64,000 nucleotides of DNA from Candidatus Zixiibacteriota bacterium (GTDB lineage: Bacteria > Zixibacteria > MSB-5A5 > DSPP01), in the NCBI GenBank assembly GCA_022614805.1, contig JAKEHY010000001.1, forward strand, positions 1-64,000, written 5' to 3'. Below the pieces are notes generated by a model. That model did not search any database, was not told the DNA's origin, and saw only the letters and a program-made list of their open reading frames with translations. Positions 27,759 through 37,158 of this stretch are shown piece by piece. The position numbers and the translations under genes are program-made. Numbering within the stretch: position 1 is the stretch's first letter; each line of letters begins with the position of its first letter.

Positions 27759-29113
27759 TTCAAACCTTTCTTTAACGCCTCTTCCAACTTCCGTACTCCC
27801 ACCACTTCTATCTCAAACTTCCGGGCCATTGCCCGGACGTTGGTCAGGGGAACCAAAATCCGCTCGAAGCCCATCTTCAGGGCTTCGGCAACTCGCGCCT
27901 CGATTTGCCCCACACCCCGAATCTCCCCACCCAATCCAACCTCTCCGACTGCTGTGGACTTCGAGTCGAAGGGGACGTCCTCCAGGCTGGAGGCCAAGGC
28001 CAGAGCGAACCCCAAATCGCAGGCCGACTCTTCAATTTTTACTCCGCCGGCGACGTTTACGAAAACGTCCTTCGTCCCGAAGGAAAATCCCAGCCGTTTT
28101 TCCAAAACGGCCAGAATCAAAGCCAAACGGCGGGGGTCAAACCCTCCCACCACCCGCTGGGGCGTGCCCCAAGGAGTGGGGGTAACCAGAGCCTGCACTT
28201 CCAAAAGCAGCGGCCGGTTACCATCCAAGGCCGCCACCACAACCGACCCGGAGGAGGCCCCGGAACGCTCCCCCAAGAAGAAACCGGAAGGGTTTTCCAC
28301 CTCCACCAACCCCTTTTCGGTCATTTGAAATATACCGATTTCCGCCGTCGAACCAAAGCGGTTTTTCACCCCCCGCAGGATGCGGTAAAAATGGTTTTTC
28401 TCCCCTTCAAAGTATAAAACCGTATCCACCATATGTTCCAGAACCTTCGGCCCGGCCAGAAAACCGTCTTTGGTGACGTGCCCGACCAGAAAGAGAATCT
28501 CGCCGGAGGTTTTGACCCGTTCCACCAGGACCTGGGTCGCCTCCCGCAGCTGCCCGACCGAGCCGGGCGGAGAAAAAAGCTGACCGGAGGAGATGGTCTG
28601 GATGGAGTCGAAAATCAGAATCCCGGCCTTGATTTTCTTTAACTGTTCCAGGATGACTTCGAGACGGGTTTCAGCCAGAAACCAAATTCCTTCCTGATGT
28701 ATCTCGAGGCGTTGCGCACGTGACTTTAGCTGCAAGAGCGATTCCTCCCCCGAAACATACAACACGGTTGCCCCCTGACGGGCCAGCCGGCCCGCCGCCT
28801 GCAAGAGCAAAGTCGATTTGCCGATTCCCGGGTCCCCCCCGACTAAGATAGCCGAGCCTTCGACCGCCCCACCCCCCAAGACCCGGTCAAATTCCGCTAT
28901 CCCGACCGGAACTCGGCCGGTTTCCTCAAAAGCGACGGCCTGCAAGGCGGTTGGTTCCTGAAAAGTGGCCGATGGCTTGGCCGTTTTACGTTCGACCCGT
29001 TCCTCGACGAAGGTGTTCCAGCCCCCGCAGGAAGGGCAGCGCCCCAGCCAGCGCGGCTCGACGGCGCCGCAATTCTGGCAAACGTAGGCGGTTTTGGTTT
29101 TAAGCGCCGGCAT
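27755..29113 (-). CDS. radA: DNA repair protein RadA (Sms)
   Basis: About 452 residues from the ATG at 29113, whose TGATG overlaps the mlaF stop. It has an N-terminal C4 zinc finger (CQNCGAVEPRWLGRCPSCGGW), a RecA-like ATPase with Walker A GDPGIGKST and Walker B GILIFDSIQ, the RadA-specific KNRFGS, and a Lon-like C-terminal domain. It drives branch migration in recombination. Confidence 0.96.
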   Translation of the reverse strand: MPALKTKTAYVCQNCGAVEPRWLGRCPSCGGWNTFVEERVERKTAKPSATFQEPTALQAVAFEETGRVPVGIAEFDRVLGGGAVEGSAILVGGDPGIGKSTLLLQAAGRLARQGATVLYVSGEESLLQLKSRAQRLEIHQEGIWFLAETRLEVILEQLKKIKAGILIFDSIQTISSGQLFSPPGSVGQLREATQVLVERVKTSGEILFLVGHVTKDGFLAGPKVLEHMVDTVLYFEGEKNHFYRILRGVKNRFGSTAEIGIFQMTEKGLVEVENPSGFFLGERSGASSGSVVVAALDGNRPLLLEVQALVTPTPWGTPQRVVGGFDPRRLALILAVLEKRLGFSFGTKDVFVNVAGGVKIEESACDLGFALALASSLEDVPFDSKSTAVGEVGLGGEIRGVGQIEARVAEALKMGFERILVPLTNVRAMARKFEIEVVGVRKLEEALKKGLK

Positions 29114-29859
29114 CAAACCACCTGTATCGGCCCGACCGAGGTGCCGGTGATAAACTGCTGTACCACCGGGTCTTTCGTGTCGCGGGTTTCTTCCGGCGAG
29201 GCGTCCCAGATGATTTTCCCCTTAAAAAGCATGCAGATCCGGTCGGCGATTTTGAAGGCCGAGGCCATATCGTGCGTAACCACGACGGCGGTATTTCCCA
29301 GCCGCTTGCGCAGGTCCAAAATAAGCTCGTTGATGACGTCCGCCATAATCGGGTCCAGGCCGGTGGTCGGCTCATCGTAGAGCATCACCTCCGGCTCGGC
29401 CACCAAAGCCCGGGCTAAAGCCACCCGTTTGCGCATCCCGCCCGAAAGTTCGGCCGGCTTTTGATTGTCAACGCCGGAAAGCCCGACCAACGCCAGTTTT
29501 TCGCGGACAATTTCAAGTACTTCCTCCTCCTTCAAGTCGGTGTGTTCGCGCAGAGGCAGACCGACGTTTTCCACCACGGTAAGGGAATCGAAAAGCGCCC
29601 CGCTTTGGAATACCATTCCGAATTTTTTGCGCAAAAGATACAGCTCCTCCCCCCGGACGGAGCTGACGTCCGTGCCGTCAACCAGAATACTTCCCTCGTC
29701 CGGTTCCAAAAGGCCGATGATATGTTTCAAAAGAACCGACTTCCCCGTGCCGGAGCCGCCGATGATGACCGCCGTTTCCCCCTCCCGCACGGTCAAATTG
29801 ATTCCATCCAGCACCCGCTTGCGGCCGAAACTTTTGTGCAAATCGACGATTTCTATCAA
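29113..29859 (-). CDS. mlaF: ABC transporter ATPase of the Mla lipid system
   Basis: 248 residues: Walker A GGSGTGKS, Q-loop FQSGALFDSLTV, signature LSGGMRKRVALARAL, Walker B VMLYDEPTTGLDP, H-loop VTHDM. The MlaF/Ttg2A family marks GALFDSLTV and SGGM.KRVALARA are present. With MlaE it moves phospholipids between the membranes. No MCE protein (MlaD) or MlaB lies next to it in this window. Confidence 0.93.
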   Translation of the reverse strand: MIEIVDLHKSFGRKRVLDGINLTVREGETAVIIGGSGTGKSVLLKHIIGLLEPDEGSILVDGTDVSSVRGEELYLLRKKFGMVFQSGALFDSLTVVENVGLPLREHTDLKEEEVLEIVREKLALVGLSGVDNQKPAELSGGMRKRVALARALVAEPEVMLYDEPTTGLDPIMADVINELILDLRKRLGNTAVVVTHDMASAFKIADRICMLFKGKIIWDASPEETRDTKDPVVQQFITGTSVGPIQVV

Positions 29860-29867
29860 ACGGTATC

Positions 29868-30650
29868 CTAAATCGAGAAAAGCAAAGTCGCAACCACGTA
29901 ATCGGAGACTAAAATCAAAACCGAAGCCCAGACCACCGCCCGGGTCGTTGACTGCCCGACCCCTTCGGCCCCCCCCTCGGCCGAGAGCCCATGATAGCAG
30001 CCGACCAAAGAAATAATAAGGCCGAAGACGGCCGCCTTGACCAGGCCGGACATCAGGTCGGAAACGTGGAAGAAAAGCTTCACGCCATTCAAAAAAATCT
30101 CGCCCGGCAATCCGACAAAGAAAACCGCCACCGCCATCGCCCCCATAATGGCGATGAAATCGGCAAACACCGTGAGCACGGGAAGCATGACGACCGAGGC
30201 GGCCACCCGGGGGAAGACAAGGTAGGAAACGGGGCTTATTCCCATCGCCTCGAGCGCATCCACCTGCTCGGTCACCTTCATCGTGCCGATTTCCGCCGCT
30301 ATCGCCGCCCCGACCCGGCCCGCGACCACCAGGGCGGTCAGAACCGGCGCCAGCTCGATGACAATCGCCTTCCCCACCGCCGTCCCGAGGTAGCGTAAGG
30401 GGATGTATCCTTTGAACTGGTAGGCCGCCTGCCAGGCGGAAACGCCGCCGGTAAAAACGGAGGTAATGACGATGAGCGGCAGCGAGCGCACCCCGACGAA
30501 AAGCATCTGGTCAAACCAGAGGCCAACTCGCTTGCGTATTTCGGCGAGCGCGACGACCGTTTGGCCCAGCAAAATAAAAACGGCGCCGGTATGGCTGAAA
30601 AACCGGACTACTTTTCCGCCGACGTACTCTAATTCAATCGTCCGGGGCAC
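29868..30650 (-). CDS. mlaE: ABC transporter permease of the Mla lipid system
   Basis: About 260 residues from GTG 30650, placed a few bases after GAGGTGG; an ATG at 30662 lacks a site. It has five to six membrane helices and the MlaE signatures RYLGTAVGKAIVIELAPVLT, AGRVGAAIAAEIGTMKVTEQ, DALEAMG and GAEGVGQSTTRAVV. It pairs with MlaF to keep outer-membrane lipid asymmetry. Confidence 0.93.
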   Translation of the reverse strand: MPRTIELEYVGGKVVRFFSHTGAVFILLGQTVVALAEIRKRVGLWFDQMLFVGVRSLPLIVITSVFTGGVSAWQAAYQFKGYIPLRYLGTAVGKAIVIELAPVLTALVVAGRVGAAIAAEIGTMKVTEQVDALEAMGISPVSYLVFPRVAASVVMLPVLTVFADFIAIMGAMAVAVFFVGLPGEIFLNGVKLFFHVSDLMSGLVKAAVFGLIISLVGCYHGLSAEGGAEGVGQSTTRAVVWASVLILVSDYVVATLLFSI

Positions 30651-30728
30651 TTGCCACCTCATCCGATGTCAAGAAATGCGGGGCGGGGATTGCAACGGCG
30701 CGAGTGAATCGAAGCGGTACGGGCGCCA

Positions 30729-32147
30729 TCAAAAGGGGGCCGGCCCGCCGCCCGAAGGAACCGCTTCCGGTAGGGTGGCCATATTTTCAAAGCGGGCGTA
30801 TTCTTTAATGAAGGTCAGCCTCACCGTGCCGGTGGGGCCGTTGCGCTGCTTGGCGACGATGACTTCAGCCACCCCTTCCAGCGAACGACCCTCCTTGTCC
30901 CTTTCCATCTTGTACATCTCCGGCCGGTAGATGAAAGCCACCACATCGGCATCCTGCTCGATGGCCCCGGACTCGCGCAGGTCGGCTAGAACCGGCCGGC
31001 GGTCGCCTCCGCGTATTTCCACTTGACGGGAAAGCTGCGACAGGGCGACAACCGGTATATCAAGCTCCTTGGCCAGTCCTTTCAGCGAACGGGAAATAAT
31101 GGAAATTTCCTGTTGGCGCGACTCGGCACCGCGAGGACCATGCATCAGTTGCATGTAGTCGATAACCAGAAGCCCGATTTGATGCTGGGACATCAGCCGG
31201 CGGGCCTTGGCCCGCATTTCGAGAACCCCGATGTTGGGGGAATCGTCCACAAAAATTTTGGCTTCCGAAAGGGGGCCGACGGCGATTCCCAAATTTGTCC
31301 ATTCCGCATTGGCCAGCCGCCCGGTCCGCATCCGGTGCCAGGAGACCCGCGCCCGGCTGCAGAGCATCCGCTGGGCAACCTGCTGTTTGGACATTTCCAA
31401 AGAAAAAATTGCCACCGGAGTTGGCTGGGTCGCGTGCAAGGCGGCATGCTCGCAAAGCGTCAAAACAAAAGCGGTCTTCCCCATGGAAGGCCGTCCCGCC
31501 ACCACAACCAAATCGGAAGGCTGCAGGCCGCCGGTCAAGGCGTCCATCTCCGGGAAACCGGTCTCCAAGCCGGTGATGGCCCCTTCCTGGCGATGGTACT
31601 CTTCGATGGACTCGAAGGTATGCGGCAGAATGGAGCCCAATTCCACAAACCCCTGTTTCATCCGTACTTCCGAGATGGCAAAAATTCTTGATTCCGCCCG
31701 GTCCAAGAGGTCATCCACTTCGGCTGTCGGGTCGTAGCAGGAGGAAACGACTTGCGTTCCGGTTTCAATCAGCTGCCGCAGAGTGGCTTTCTCCAAAACA
31801 ATTCGGGAATGGTATTCCACGTTGGCCGAGGTGGCCACCCCCTCGGCCAGCGAAACCAAATAGAGCCTTCCGCCCACTTCTTCCAGCTCGCCCGATTTTG
31901 CCAAGGCGTCCGAAAGCGTGGTCAAATCGACCGGTTCGTTGGCATCGTAGAGCTTAACCATCCTCCAAAAAATCTTTTGATGCGCGGGCCGGTAAAAGGC
32001 GGTCTCGTCTATCATTTCAAGAGTCCGCCCGATGGCTTCTTTGTCCAGAAGCATCGCTCCCAAAACCGCCCGTTCCGCCTCTAAATTGCTGGGCGGAATT
32101 CGCTCAGCTGTTTCCGCTTCGGTTCCAAATCTGGCCCGTTCGACCAT
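30729..32147 (-). CDS. dnaB: replicative DNA helicase DnaB
   Basis: 472 residues. The N-terminal collar domain is PPSNLEAERAVLGAML and the RecA-like ATPase has Walker A GRPSMGKTAF, IFSLEMSKQQ, VIDYMQLM (Walker B) and the arginine-finger region VALSQLSR..E.R...RP. The C-terminus has AKQRNGPTGTVRLTF. No intein is present. The ATG overlaps the udg stop by one base (TAATG). Confidence 0.97.
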   Translation of the reverse strand: MVERARFGTEAETAERIPPSNLEAERAVLGAMLLDKEAIGRTLEMIDETAFYRPAHQKIFWRMVKLYDANEPVDLTTLSDALAKSGELEEVGGRLYLVSLAEGVATSANVEYHSRIVLEKATLRQLIETGTQVVSSCYDPTAEVDDLLDRAESRIFAISEVRMKQGFVELGSILPHTFESIEEYHRQEGAITGLETGFPEMDALTGGLQPSDLVVVAGRPSMGKTAFVLTLCEHAALHATQPTPVAIFSLEMSKQQVAQRMLCSRARVSWHRMRTGRLANAEWTNLGIAVGPLSEAKIFVDDSPNIGVLEMRAKARRLMSQHQIGLLVIDYMQLMHGPRGAESRQQEISIISRSLKGLAKELDIPVVALSQLSRQVEIRGGDRRPVLADLRESGAIEQDADVVAFIYRPEMYKMERDKEGRSLEGVAEVIVAKQRNGPTGTVRLTFIKEYARFENMATLPEAVPSGGGPAPF

Positions 32148-32896
32148 TACTTCAACTCCATTCCATCATATGCACGGCGCAAAGTTTTCATATCCTCCCA
32201 GACGTCCTTTTTGTATTCAGCAAAGCGCAAAAGGGCGGCCGGGTGGTAGGTGACCATCACTTTGATGCCGTTAAAGTCGTGAAAGGCGCCGCGCAGCCGC
32301 CCCAGCGCCAGCTTGGTTTCCAAAAGCTGCATCGCGGCAATGCGGCCCAGACAGACGATAAATTTGGGGTTAATCAAACGAATCTGTTCCAACAGATAGG
32401 GGGAGCAGGTGTCCATTTCCTCCGGCTGGGGGTCGCGATTCTCCGGCGGACGGCATTTCAGAACATTGGCGATGTAAACCTCTTCGCGGGCAAAACCGGT
32501 CGCTTCGAGGATTTTGTCCAGCAATTTTCCAGCCCGACCGACGAACGGTTCCCCCTGCAAGTCCTCGTCCCGGCCCGGAGCTTCGCCGATAAACATAATG
32601 TCGGCTTTGGGATTCCCCACGCCGAAGACGAACTTGGTGCGGGTGTGACCCAGAGGACAGCGGACGCAATCTTTGATTTCGTGATAAAAAGACTCCAATG
32701 TCCGGTTGGGGTCCGGCCGTACCGGGTTATCTCTCAAACCGGCCGAAGCGCCGCCAAAAAGCGTTTCCTGCTTCACAACCGGCTGCGACAACGCAAGCGG
32801 TTTTGCAACCGGCTCTTCAGCCCGCACAACAAGCTTACCGACCCCCAGTTCCATTCTTTGGGCCAGGTATTTTTTCAGCTTTTCCCGCGAGCTCAC
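32147..32896 (-). CDS. family 4 (type IV Fe-S) uracil-DNA glycosylase
   Basis: 249 residues. The C-terminal domain has the 4Fe-4S ligands: CVRC, then NVLKC and TCSPYL. Motif A is GEAPGRDED and motif [14 protein letters not shown] poorly conserved N-terminal 65 residues precede it. It removes uracil from DNA. GTG start overlaps the coaBC stop (GTGA). Confidence 0.93.
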   Translation of the reverse strand: MSSREKLKKYLAQRMELGVGKLVVRAEEPVAKPLALSQPVVKQETLFGGASAGLRDNPVRPDPNRTLESFYHEIKDCVRCPLGHTRTKFVFGVGNPKADIMFIGEAPGRDEDLQGEPFVGRAGKLLDKILEATGFAREEVYIANVLKCRPPENRDPQPEEMDTCSPYLLEQIRLINPKFIVCLGRIAAMQLLETKLALGRLRGAFHDFNGIKVMVTYHPAALLRFAEYKKDVWEDMKTLRRAYDGMELK

Positions 32897-34083
32897 AAAA
32901 GTTTCGCCAGTTTTCTTAAAATCACGCGGGCCACTTCATCCTTGGAGGCCAAGGGAACCTCTTCTTTTTTGCCGGAAGGAAAAAACAAAGTCACCCGGTT
33001 AGTGTCCACGTCAAAGCCGGCGTCGGGCTCGTCGGCTCGGTTGAGAACCAGCATATCGAGATTCTTCTCCTCCAGCTTCTTTTTCCCGTTCCCCAACCCG
33101 CCCCCGGCTTCGAGGGCAAAACCGACCAGCTTTTGTTTTTTCTTCGATTTTCCCAGACCCGCAAGAATATCCGGGTTGGGTACCAGCTCCAAAGTCAGGT
33201 GCTCTTTGCGCCTGATTTTTTCCCGGCTGACCTTTTCCGCCCGGAAGTCGGAAACCGCCGCCGCCATTATCACGGCGTCGCTTTTGGCGTAAAGCTCCAA
33301 TAACTTCTTCTGCATCTCCTCCGCCGTTAAAACAAGGAAATTGTCGGTATTTTGCGGCGGTTCCACGGACATTCTCCCGTGAACAAAGCTGACTTGGGCT
33401 CCCATACGGGCCGCCGCCCGGGCCAAAGCCGCCCCCATTTTTCCGGACGAACGGTTGGAGAGATACCGCACCGGGTCAATTGCTTCCTCCGTCCGTCCCC
33501 CGGTGACGACGATTCGTTTCCCTTTCAAAAGCTCCCGTTCGGAAAAAATCTCCTCGATTCTCTTGACAATCGTATCCGGCTCGCTCATCCGCCCCATTCC
33601 TTCCCCTTCCGAAGCGGTCGCCAGCTTCCCCTCCTCCGGCCCGATAAATTCATACCCGAGCTTTTCCAGCTTGGCGCAATTTTCCTGGACTTGAGAATGA
33701 AACCACATTTCAGTATTCATTGCCGGAGCCAAAAGAACCGTGCTTGTGGCGACTAAAAGGACGTTGCACAACAGATCCGGCGCCAGGCCGTTGGCCACCC
33801 GGCCGATGAAATCGGCCGTGGCCGGGGCGACCACAATCAAGTCCGGCCAGCGGGCCAGCTCGATGTGATGGGTGGAGGCAAATTGCCGGGGGAAAAGCTC
33901 GGAGGAAACCGGGTTGCCGGAAAGGGTTTCCAACACGAGCGGGGTGACGAAATTTCCGGCCGCCTCCGTCATCACCACCCGCACAGATGCCTTCTTTTCA
34001 ACCAACTGGCGAACCAGAAAGGGGGTTTTGTAGGCGGCTATCCCGCCGGTCGCCCCGACCAAAATTTTCCTATCCGCCAGCAT
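32893..34083 (-). CDS. coaBC: bifunctional phosphopantothenoylcysteine decarboxylase/synthetase
   Basis: 396 residues. The CoaC half is flavodoxin-like: VGATGGIAAYK, the catalytic His in ASTHHIELA, and PAMNTEMW (PXMNXXMW). The loop holding the E. coli active-site Cys (LACGD..G.GRM) reads LATASEGEGMGRM here, with no Cys. The CoaB half starts at about residue 190: VVTGGRTEEAIDPVRYLSNR, SSGKMG and AAAVSDFR. It makes 4'-phosphopantetheine for CoA. ATG overlaps the smg-like stop (TGATG). Confidence 0.95.
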   Translation of the reverse strand: MLADRKILVGATGGIAAYKTPFLVRQLVEKKASVRVVMTEAAGNFVTPLVLETLSGNPVSSELFPRQFASTHHIELARWPDLIVVAPATADFIGRVANGLAPDLLCNVLLVATSTVLLAPAMNTEMWFHSQVQENCAKLEKLGYEFIGPEEGKLATASEGEGMGRMSEPDTIVKRIEEIFSERELLKGKRIVVTGGRTEEAIDPVRYLSNRSSGKMGAALARAAARMGAQVSFVHGRMSVEPPQNTDNFLVLTAEEMQKKLLELYAKSDAVIMAAAVSDFRAEKVSREKIRRKEHLTLELVPNPDILAGLGKSKKKQKLVGFALEAGGGLGNGKKKLEEKNLDMLVLNRADEPDAGFDVDTNRVTLFFPSGKKEEVPLASKDEVARVILRKLAKLL

Positions 34084-34559
34084 CAGTGGACCCCCCCCGC
34101 CTCCTGCAGTTTGGACGCGGGGTCAATTGGGTATCCCATTATCCGCTCGGCCGGCGAAAAGATTAAAATTGAAACCAGCCACTCCAGGTTTTTTCTGTCG
34201 ACCGGAACCTTCCCCGCCCAGCCCACCTTTTCCAGCAACAGCTCCAAACGGTCGGGAATCAGAATTCCCAGCGCGTAATGACGGACCAAAGCAGCGAAGG
34301 CATCCGGCGTGAACAAGGCCATCTCGGCCTCGGAGAAGATGCGTACGGAAGCCGAGGAAACCCGCCTCTCCCCCCCGGAACCGAAACGCTCCAAAATCCA
34401 GCTCAAAGCGGTCCCCACCTCCCGGTCGGAAAAGCCCATTTTCCCCAACTGGGCCGACCAGAAGGAGAGTTCTTTTTCGTACTCCTTGCCGCTATCTTTG
34501 GCGGGGCGGGCCTTTTCAGCCAAAAAGGCGACCGCCTCCAAAAGCCTCTCTTCGCTCAT
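34083..34559 (-). CDS. DUF494/Smg-family protein
   Basis: 158 residues, all helical in appearance. The pattern fits Smg: KMGFSDREVGTALSWILERF, RIFSEAEMALFTPDAFAALV, ALGILIPDRLELLLEKV, NLEWLVSILIFSP (Smg proteins have a LEDLKWVVLMVLF-like element there). Smg function is unclear; in proteobacteria it sits near fmt/def/dprA. Here it lies between purH and coaBC in the same run. Divergent member, so moderate confidence. Confidence 0.7.
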   Translation of the reverse strand: MSEERLLEAVAFLAEKARPAKDSGKEYEKELSFWSAQLGKMGFSDREVGTALSWILERFGSGGERRVSSASVRIFSEAEMALFTPDAFAALVRHYALGILIPDRLELLLEKVGWAGKVPVDRKNLEWLVSILIFSPAERIMGYPIDPASKLQEAGGVH

Positions 34560-34600
34560 ACCTTTTTATAAGGTAAAACTTTGAAACGGTTTTGCCAAGC

Positions 34601-36160
34601 TTAATGCCGGAAATGGCGGTGGCTGGAGAAAACCAGACTGATGCCAGCCCGGTCCGCCGCCGCTATCACCTCGGCATCTTTCTTCGAGCCGGAAGGGGCC
34701 AGAATTGCTGCTACTCCGCCAGCGGCCGCTTTCTCCACTCCGTCCGGCATGGGAAAAAAGGCATCCGACGCCAAAACCGAACCGTTTGCCCGTTCCCCCG
34801 CTTTATACAGGGCCAGCCAGACGGCATCCACGCGCGAGGCGATTCCGCCGGCTATCCCGACCGTCTTTTTCCCGCGCGTCAGAACAATGGCGTTGGAGTG
34901 GGTATGCTTGGCGATTTTTTCCGCAGAAAGCAGGCTTTCGATTTCGGCCTCCGACGGCCTTTTTTTTGAAACCACCCGCAGGCTCTGTTGTTCTGAGACG
35001 ATGTCATCAATGCTTTCGGCCAGAAACCCTCCTTCAAGGTGAAACAGCCGGAAGCCGCCGCGACGGCCTTTCCAGTTCCGGCAGGCCACAACCCGGCGAT
35101 TTTTCTTTTCCTTCAAAAGCTCCAGCGCCTCCGGCTCAAAAGCCGGTGCCAGGACGCACTCCAAAAAAGCCGATTCGTTCAAAACCTTCGCCGTGTCCAA
35201 ATCGATTTTTTGGTTCAAGCCGGCGATTCCGCCGTAGGCGGAAAGGGGGTCGCAGGCATAGGCATCCCGATACGCCTCGGCCAAGGTTTTTCCGGCCGCT
35301 GCGCCGCAGGGGTTGGTATGCTTGAGAATGCAGGCAAAAGGCTCCTCAAATTCCAAAGTCAGTTTGTAGGCGGCGTTCAAATCCCGCAGGTTGTTGTAGG
35401 AAAGCTCCTTCCCGCCCAGAATCTCAAAGCTGTCGGCCCCCCACCCTTCACCGGAGGAATACCAGGCCCCCTTTTGATGGGGATTTTCCCCGTAGCGAAG
35501 TTCCTGTTTTTTTAAAAGCTCCAATCGTATGCTTTCCGGCAGTCCCTCTCCAATCCCCCCCGGCTCTTCCGCCAGGTATCGGTTGATTGAGCGGTCGTAA
35601 CGGGAGGTTAACGCAAAAACCTTCCCCGCGCATTTTCTTCGGAACCCAAGGGTCGTAGCCCCTCCGTTCGCCCGCAATTCTTTGCCAAGGAGTTCGTAAT
35701 CCTCGGGACTGGTGACAGCCGTTACGGTCTCAAAGTTTTTCGCCGCCGCCCGCAAAAGCGCGGGGCCGCCGATGTCGATATTTTCTATCGCATCCTCTTC
35801 CGACACCCCCTGCTTTTGTATGGCGGCCTCAAACGGGTACAGGTTCACCACCACCAAGTCGATGTTTTCCCAGCCCTGTTTTTTCATCGTGGCCTGATGT
35901 TTCTCCTCCGAGCGGCGCGAGAGAATCCCGGCGAAAAGTTTTGGGTGCAGGGTCTTCACCCGGCCGTCCAGAATTTCGTCCGAACCGGTGTAGGCCGCCA
36001 CGGACTCCACCCAAACGCCGAGTTTTCCCAAAACCTCGAGAGTTTTCCCGGTCGAAAGAACGGCGACGGCGTGGCGCTTCAAAATTTCAGCCAAGACCTC
36101 CAGCCCGGACTTGTCGTAAACGGAAACCACAGCCCGCCGGACTGGAACCAAATCGGTCAT
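34601..36160 (-). CDS. purH: bifunctional AICAR transformylase/IMP cyclohydrolase
   Basis: 519 residues from the ATG at 36160, which follows GGAGGAA; a longer open frame upstream would run into purC. The N-terminal IMP cyclohydrolase has AVVSVYDKSGLEVL, GRVKTLHPKLFAGIL and VVNLYPFE. The C-terminal transformylase has YGENPHQ, KHTNPCGAA (the KHxNPCG motif), and FFPMPDGVEKAA. It catalyses the last two steps of IMP synthesis. Confidence 0.96.
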   Translation of the reverse strand: MTDLVPVRRAVVSVYDKSGLEVLAEILKRHAVAVLSTGKTLEVLGKLGVWVESVAAYTGSDEILDGRVKTLHPKLFAGILSRRSEEKHQATMKKQGWENIDLVVVNLYPFEAAIQKQGVSEEDAIENIDIGGPALLRAAAKNFETVTAVTSPEDYELLGKELRANGGATTLGFRRKCAGKVFALTSRYDRSINRYLAEEPGGIGEGLPESIRLELLKKQELRYGENPHQKGAWYSSGEGWGADSFEILGGKELSYNNLRDLNAAYKLTLEFEEPFACILKHTNPCGAAAGKTLAEAYRDAYACDPLSAYGGIAGLNQKIDLDTAKVLNESAFLECVLAPAFEPEALELLKEKKNRRVVACRNWKGRRGGFRLFHLEGGFLAESIDDIVSEQQSLRVVSKKRPSEAEIESLLSAEKIAKHTHSNAIVLTRGKKTVGIAGGIASRVDAVWLALYKAGERANGSVLASDAFFPMPDGVEKAAAGGVAAILAPSGSKKDAEVIAAADRAGISLVFSSHRHFRH

Positions 36161-36195
36161 TTTTTCTTCCTCCGTCAGAACTTCTTGAACCGCGA

Positions 36196-37122
36196 TCAAA
36201 AATCCTGGCCGGTCAGGAGCCGATAGGCTTCGAGATATTTTTCGCGTGTCTTCAAAATCACCTCCTCCGGCAAATGGGGGGCCGGCGGTTTTTTGTCCCA
36301 TTTCATCGACTCGAGATAATTGCGGAGAAACTGCTTGTCGAAGCCGTCTTGGGCCTCCCCCAGCCGGTATTGGGAAGCCAGCCAGAAACGGGAGGAATCG
36401 GGTGAAAGCACCTCGTCAATCAGGGAGAGTTGGTCTCCGGTAAAACCAAACTCAAACTTGGTATCGACCAAAATGATGCCGCGTGAGAAGGCATAATCCG
36501 AAGCCCGGTGGAAAATGGCCAGCGAAATGCTCCGCAGCTTGTCGACGGTTTCCGCACCAAACCTTTTCTTTGCTTCGCTGACCGAGATGTTCTGGTCGTG
36601 GCCGGTATCCTCCTTGGTGGCGGGCGTAAAAATCGGCTCCGGCAGTTTCTGCGATTCCAGCAGGTTTCCTGGAAAGTCGTAATCGTACAGGTGAACCGGC
36701 TGGCCCCCGTCTCGGCGGGCGGCTCTGTACTCTTTCCAGAGCGACCCGGCAATGTAGCCCCGCACCACGCATTCGAGGTCAATCCGCCGGGCTTTCTTGA
36801 CCAAAAGCGACCGCCCCTCCAGCTGGTCGCGATGTTTTTGCAACTCCTTCGGGAAATCACGAACCCGCTGGGCAACCAGATGGTTGGGAACGACCCCTCT
36901 AAGAAGCTCAAACCAGAAAACAGAAAGCGCCGTCAAAATTTTCCCCTTGTCCGGAATTCCTTCCGGCATCACCACGTCGAAGGCCGAAACCCGATCGGTC
37001 GCAACCAGCAAAAGATGTTCTCCCAAATCATAGATATCCCGCACTTTGCCGCGCCGGAAAAGCGGGATATCGGATAGGTTCGTTTTTAACAAGGCCATAG
37101 CCGTATCCGTTATGTCTGCCAT
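36196..37122 (-). CDS. purC: SAICAR synthetase
   Basis: 308 residues, the long form. It has RRGKVRDIYDLG, LLVATDRVSAFDVVM, IPDKGKILTALS, ECVVRGYIAGSLWKEY, FTPATKEDTGHDQNIS and LVDTKFEFGF, the ATP- and substrate-binding motifs of PurC. It joins aspartate to CAIR in purine synthesis. The start codon lies in an inverted repeat (see 37118-37136) and no Shine-Dalgarno is visible. Confidence 0.96.
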   Translation of the reverse strand: MADITDTAMALLKTNLSDIPLFRRGKVRDIYDLGEHLLLVATDRVSAFDVVMPEGIPDKGKILTALSVFWFELLRGVVPNHLVAQRVRDFPKELQKHRDQLEGRSLLVKKARRIDLECVVRGYIAGSLWKEYRAARRDGGQPVHLYDYDFPGNLLESQKLPEPIFTPATKEDTGHDQNISVSEAKKRFGAETVDKLRSISLAIFHRASDYAFSRGIILVDTKFEFGFTGDQLSLIDEVLSPDSSRFWLASQYRLGEAQDGFDKQFLRNYLESMKWDKKPPAPHLPEEVILKTREKYLEAYRLLTGQDF

Positions 37123-37136
37123 ATTGCTAATATGGC
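37118..37136 (-). repeat. inverted repeat enclosing the purC start codon
   Basis: GCCATATT, 3-base spacer, AATATGGC: perfect 8-bp arms. On the minus strand the ATG of purC (37122-37120) is inside the second arm, so a hairpin would hide the start. Confidence 0.5.
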
Positions 37137-37158
37137 CAAAAAATCTTTTTCCGCAAGC

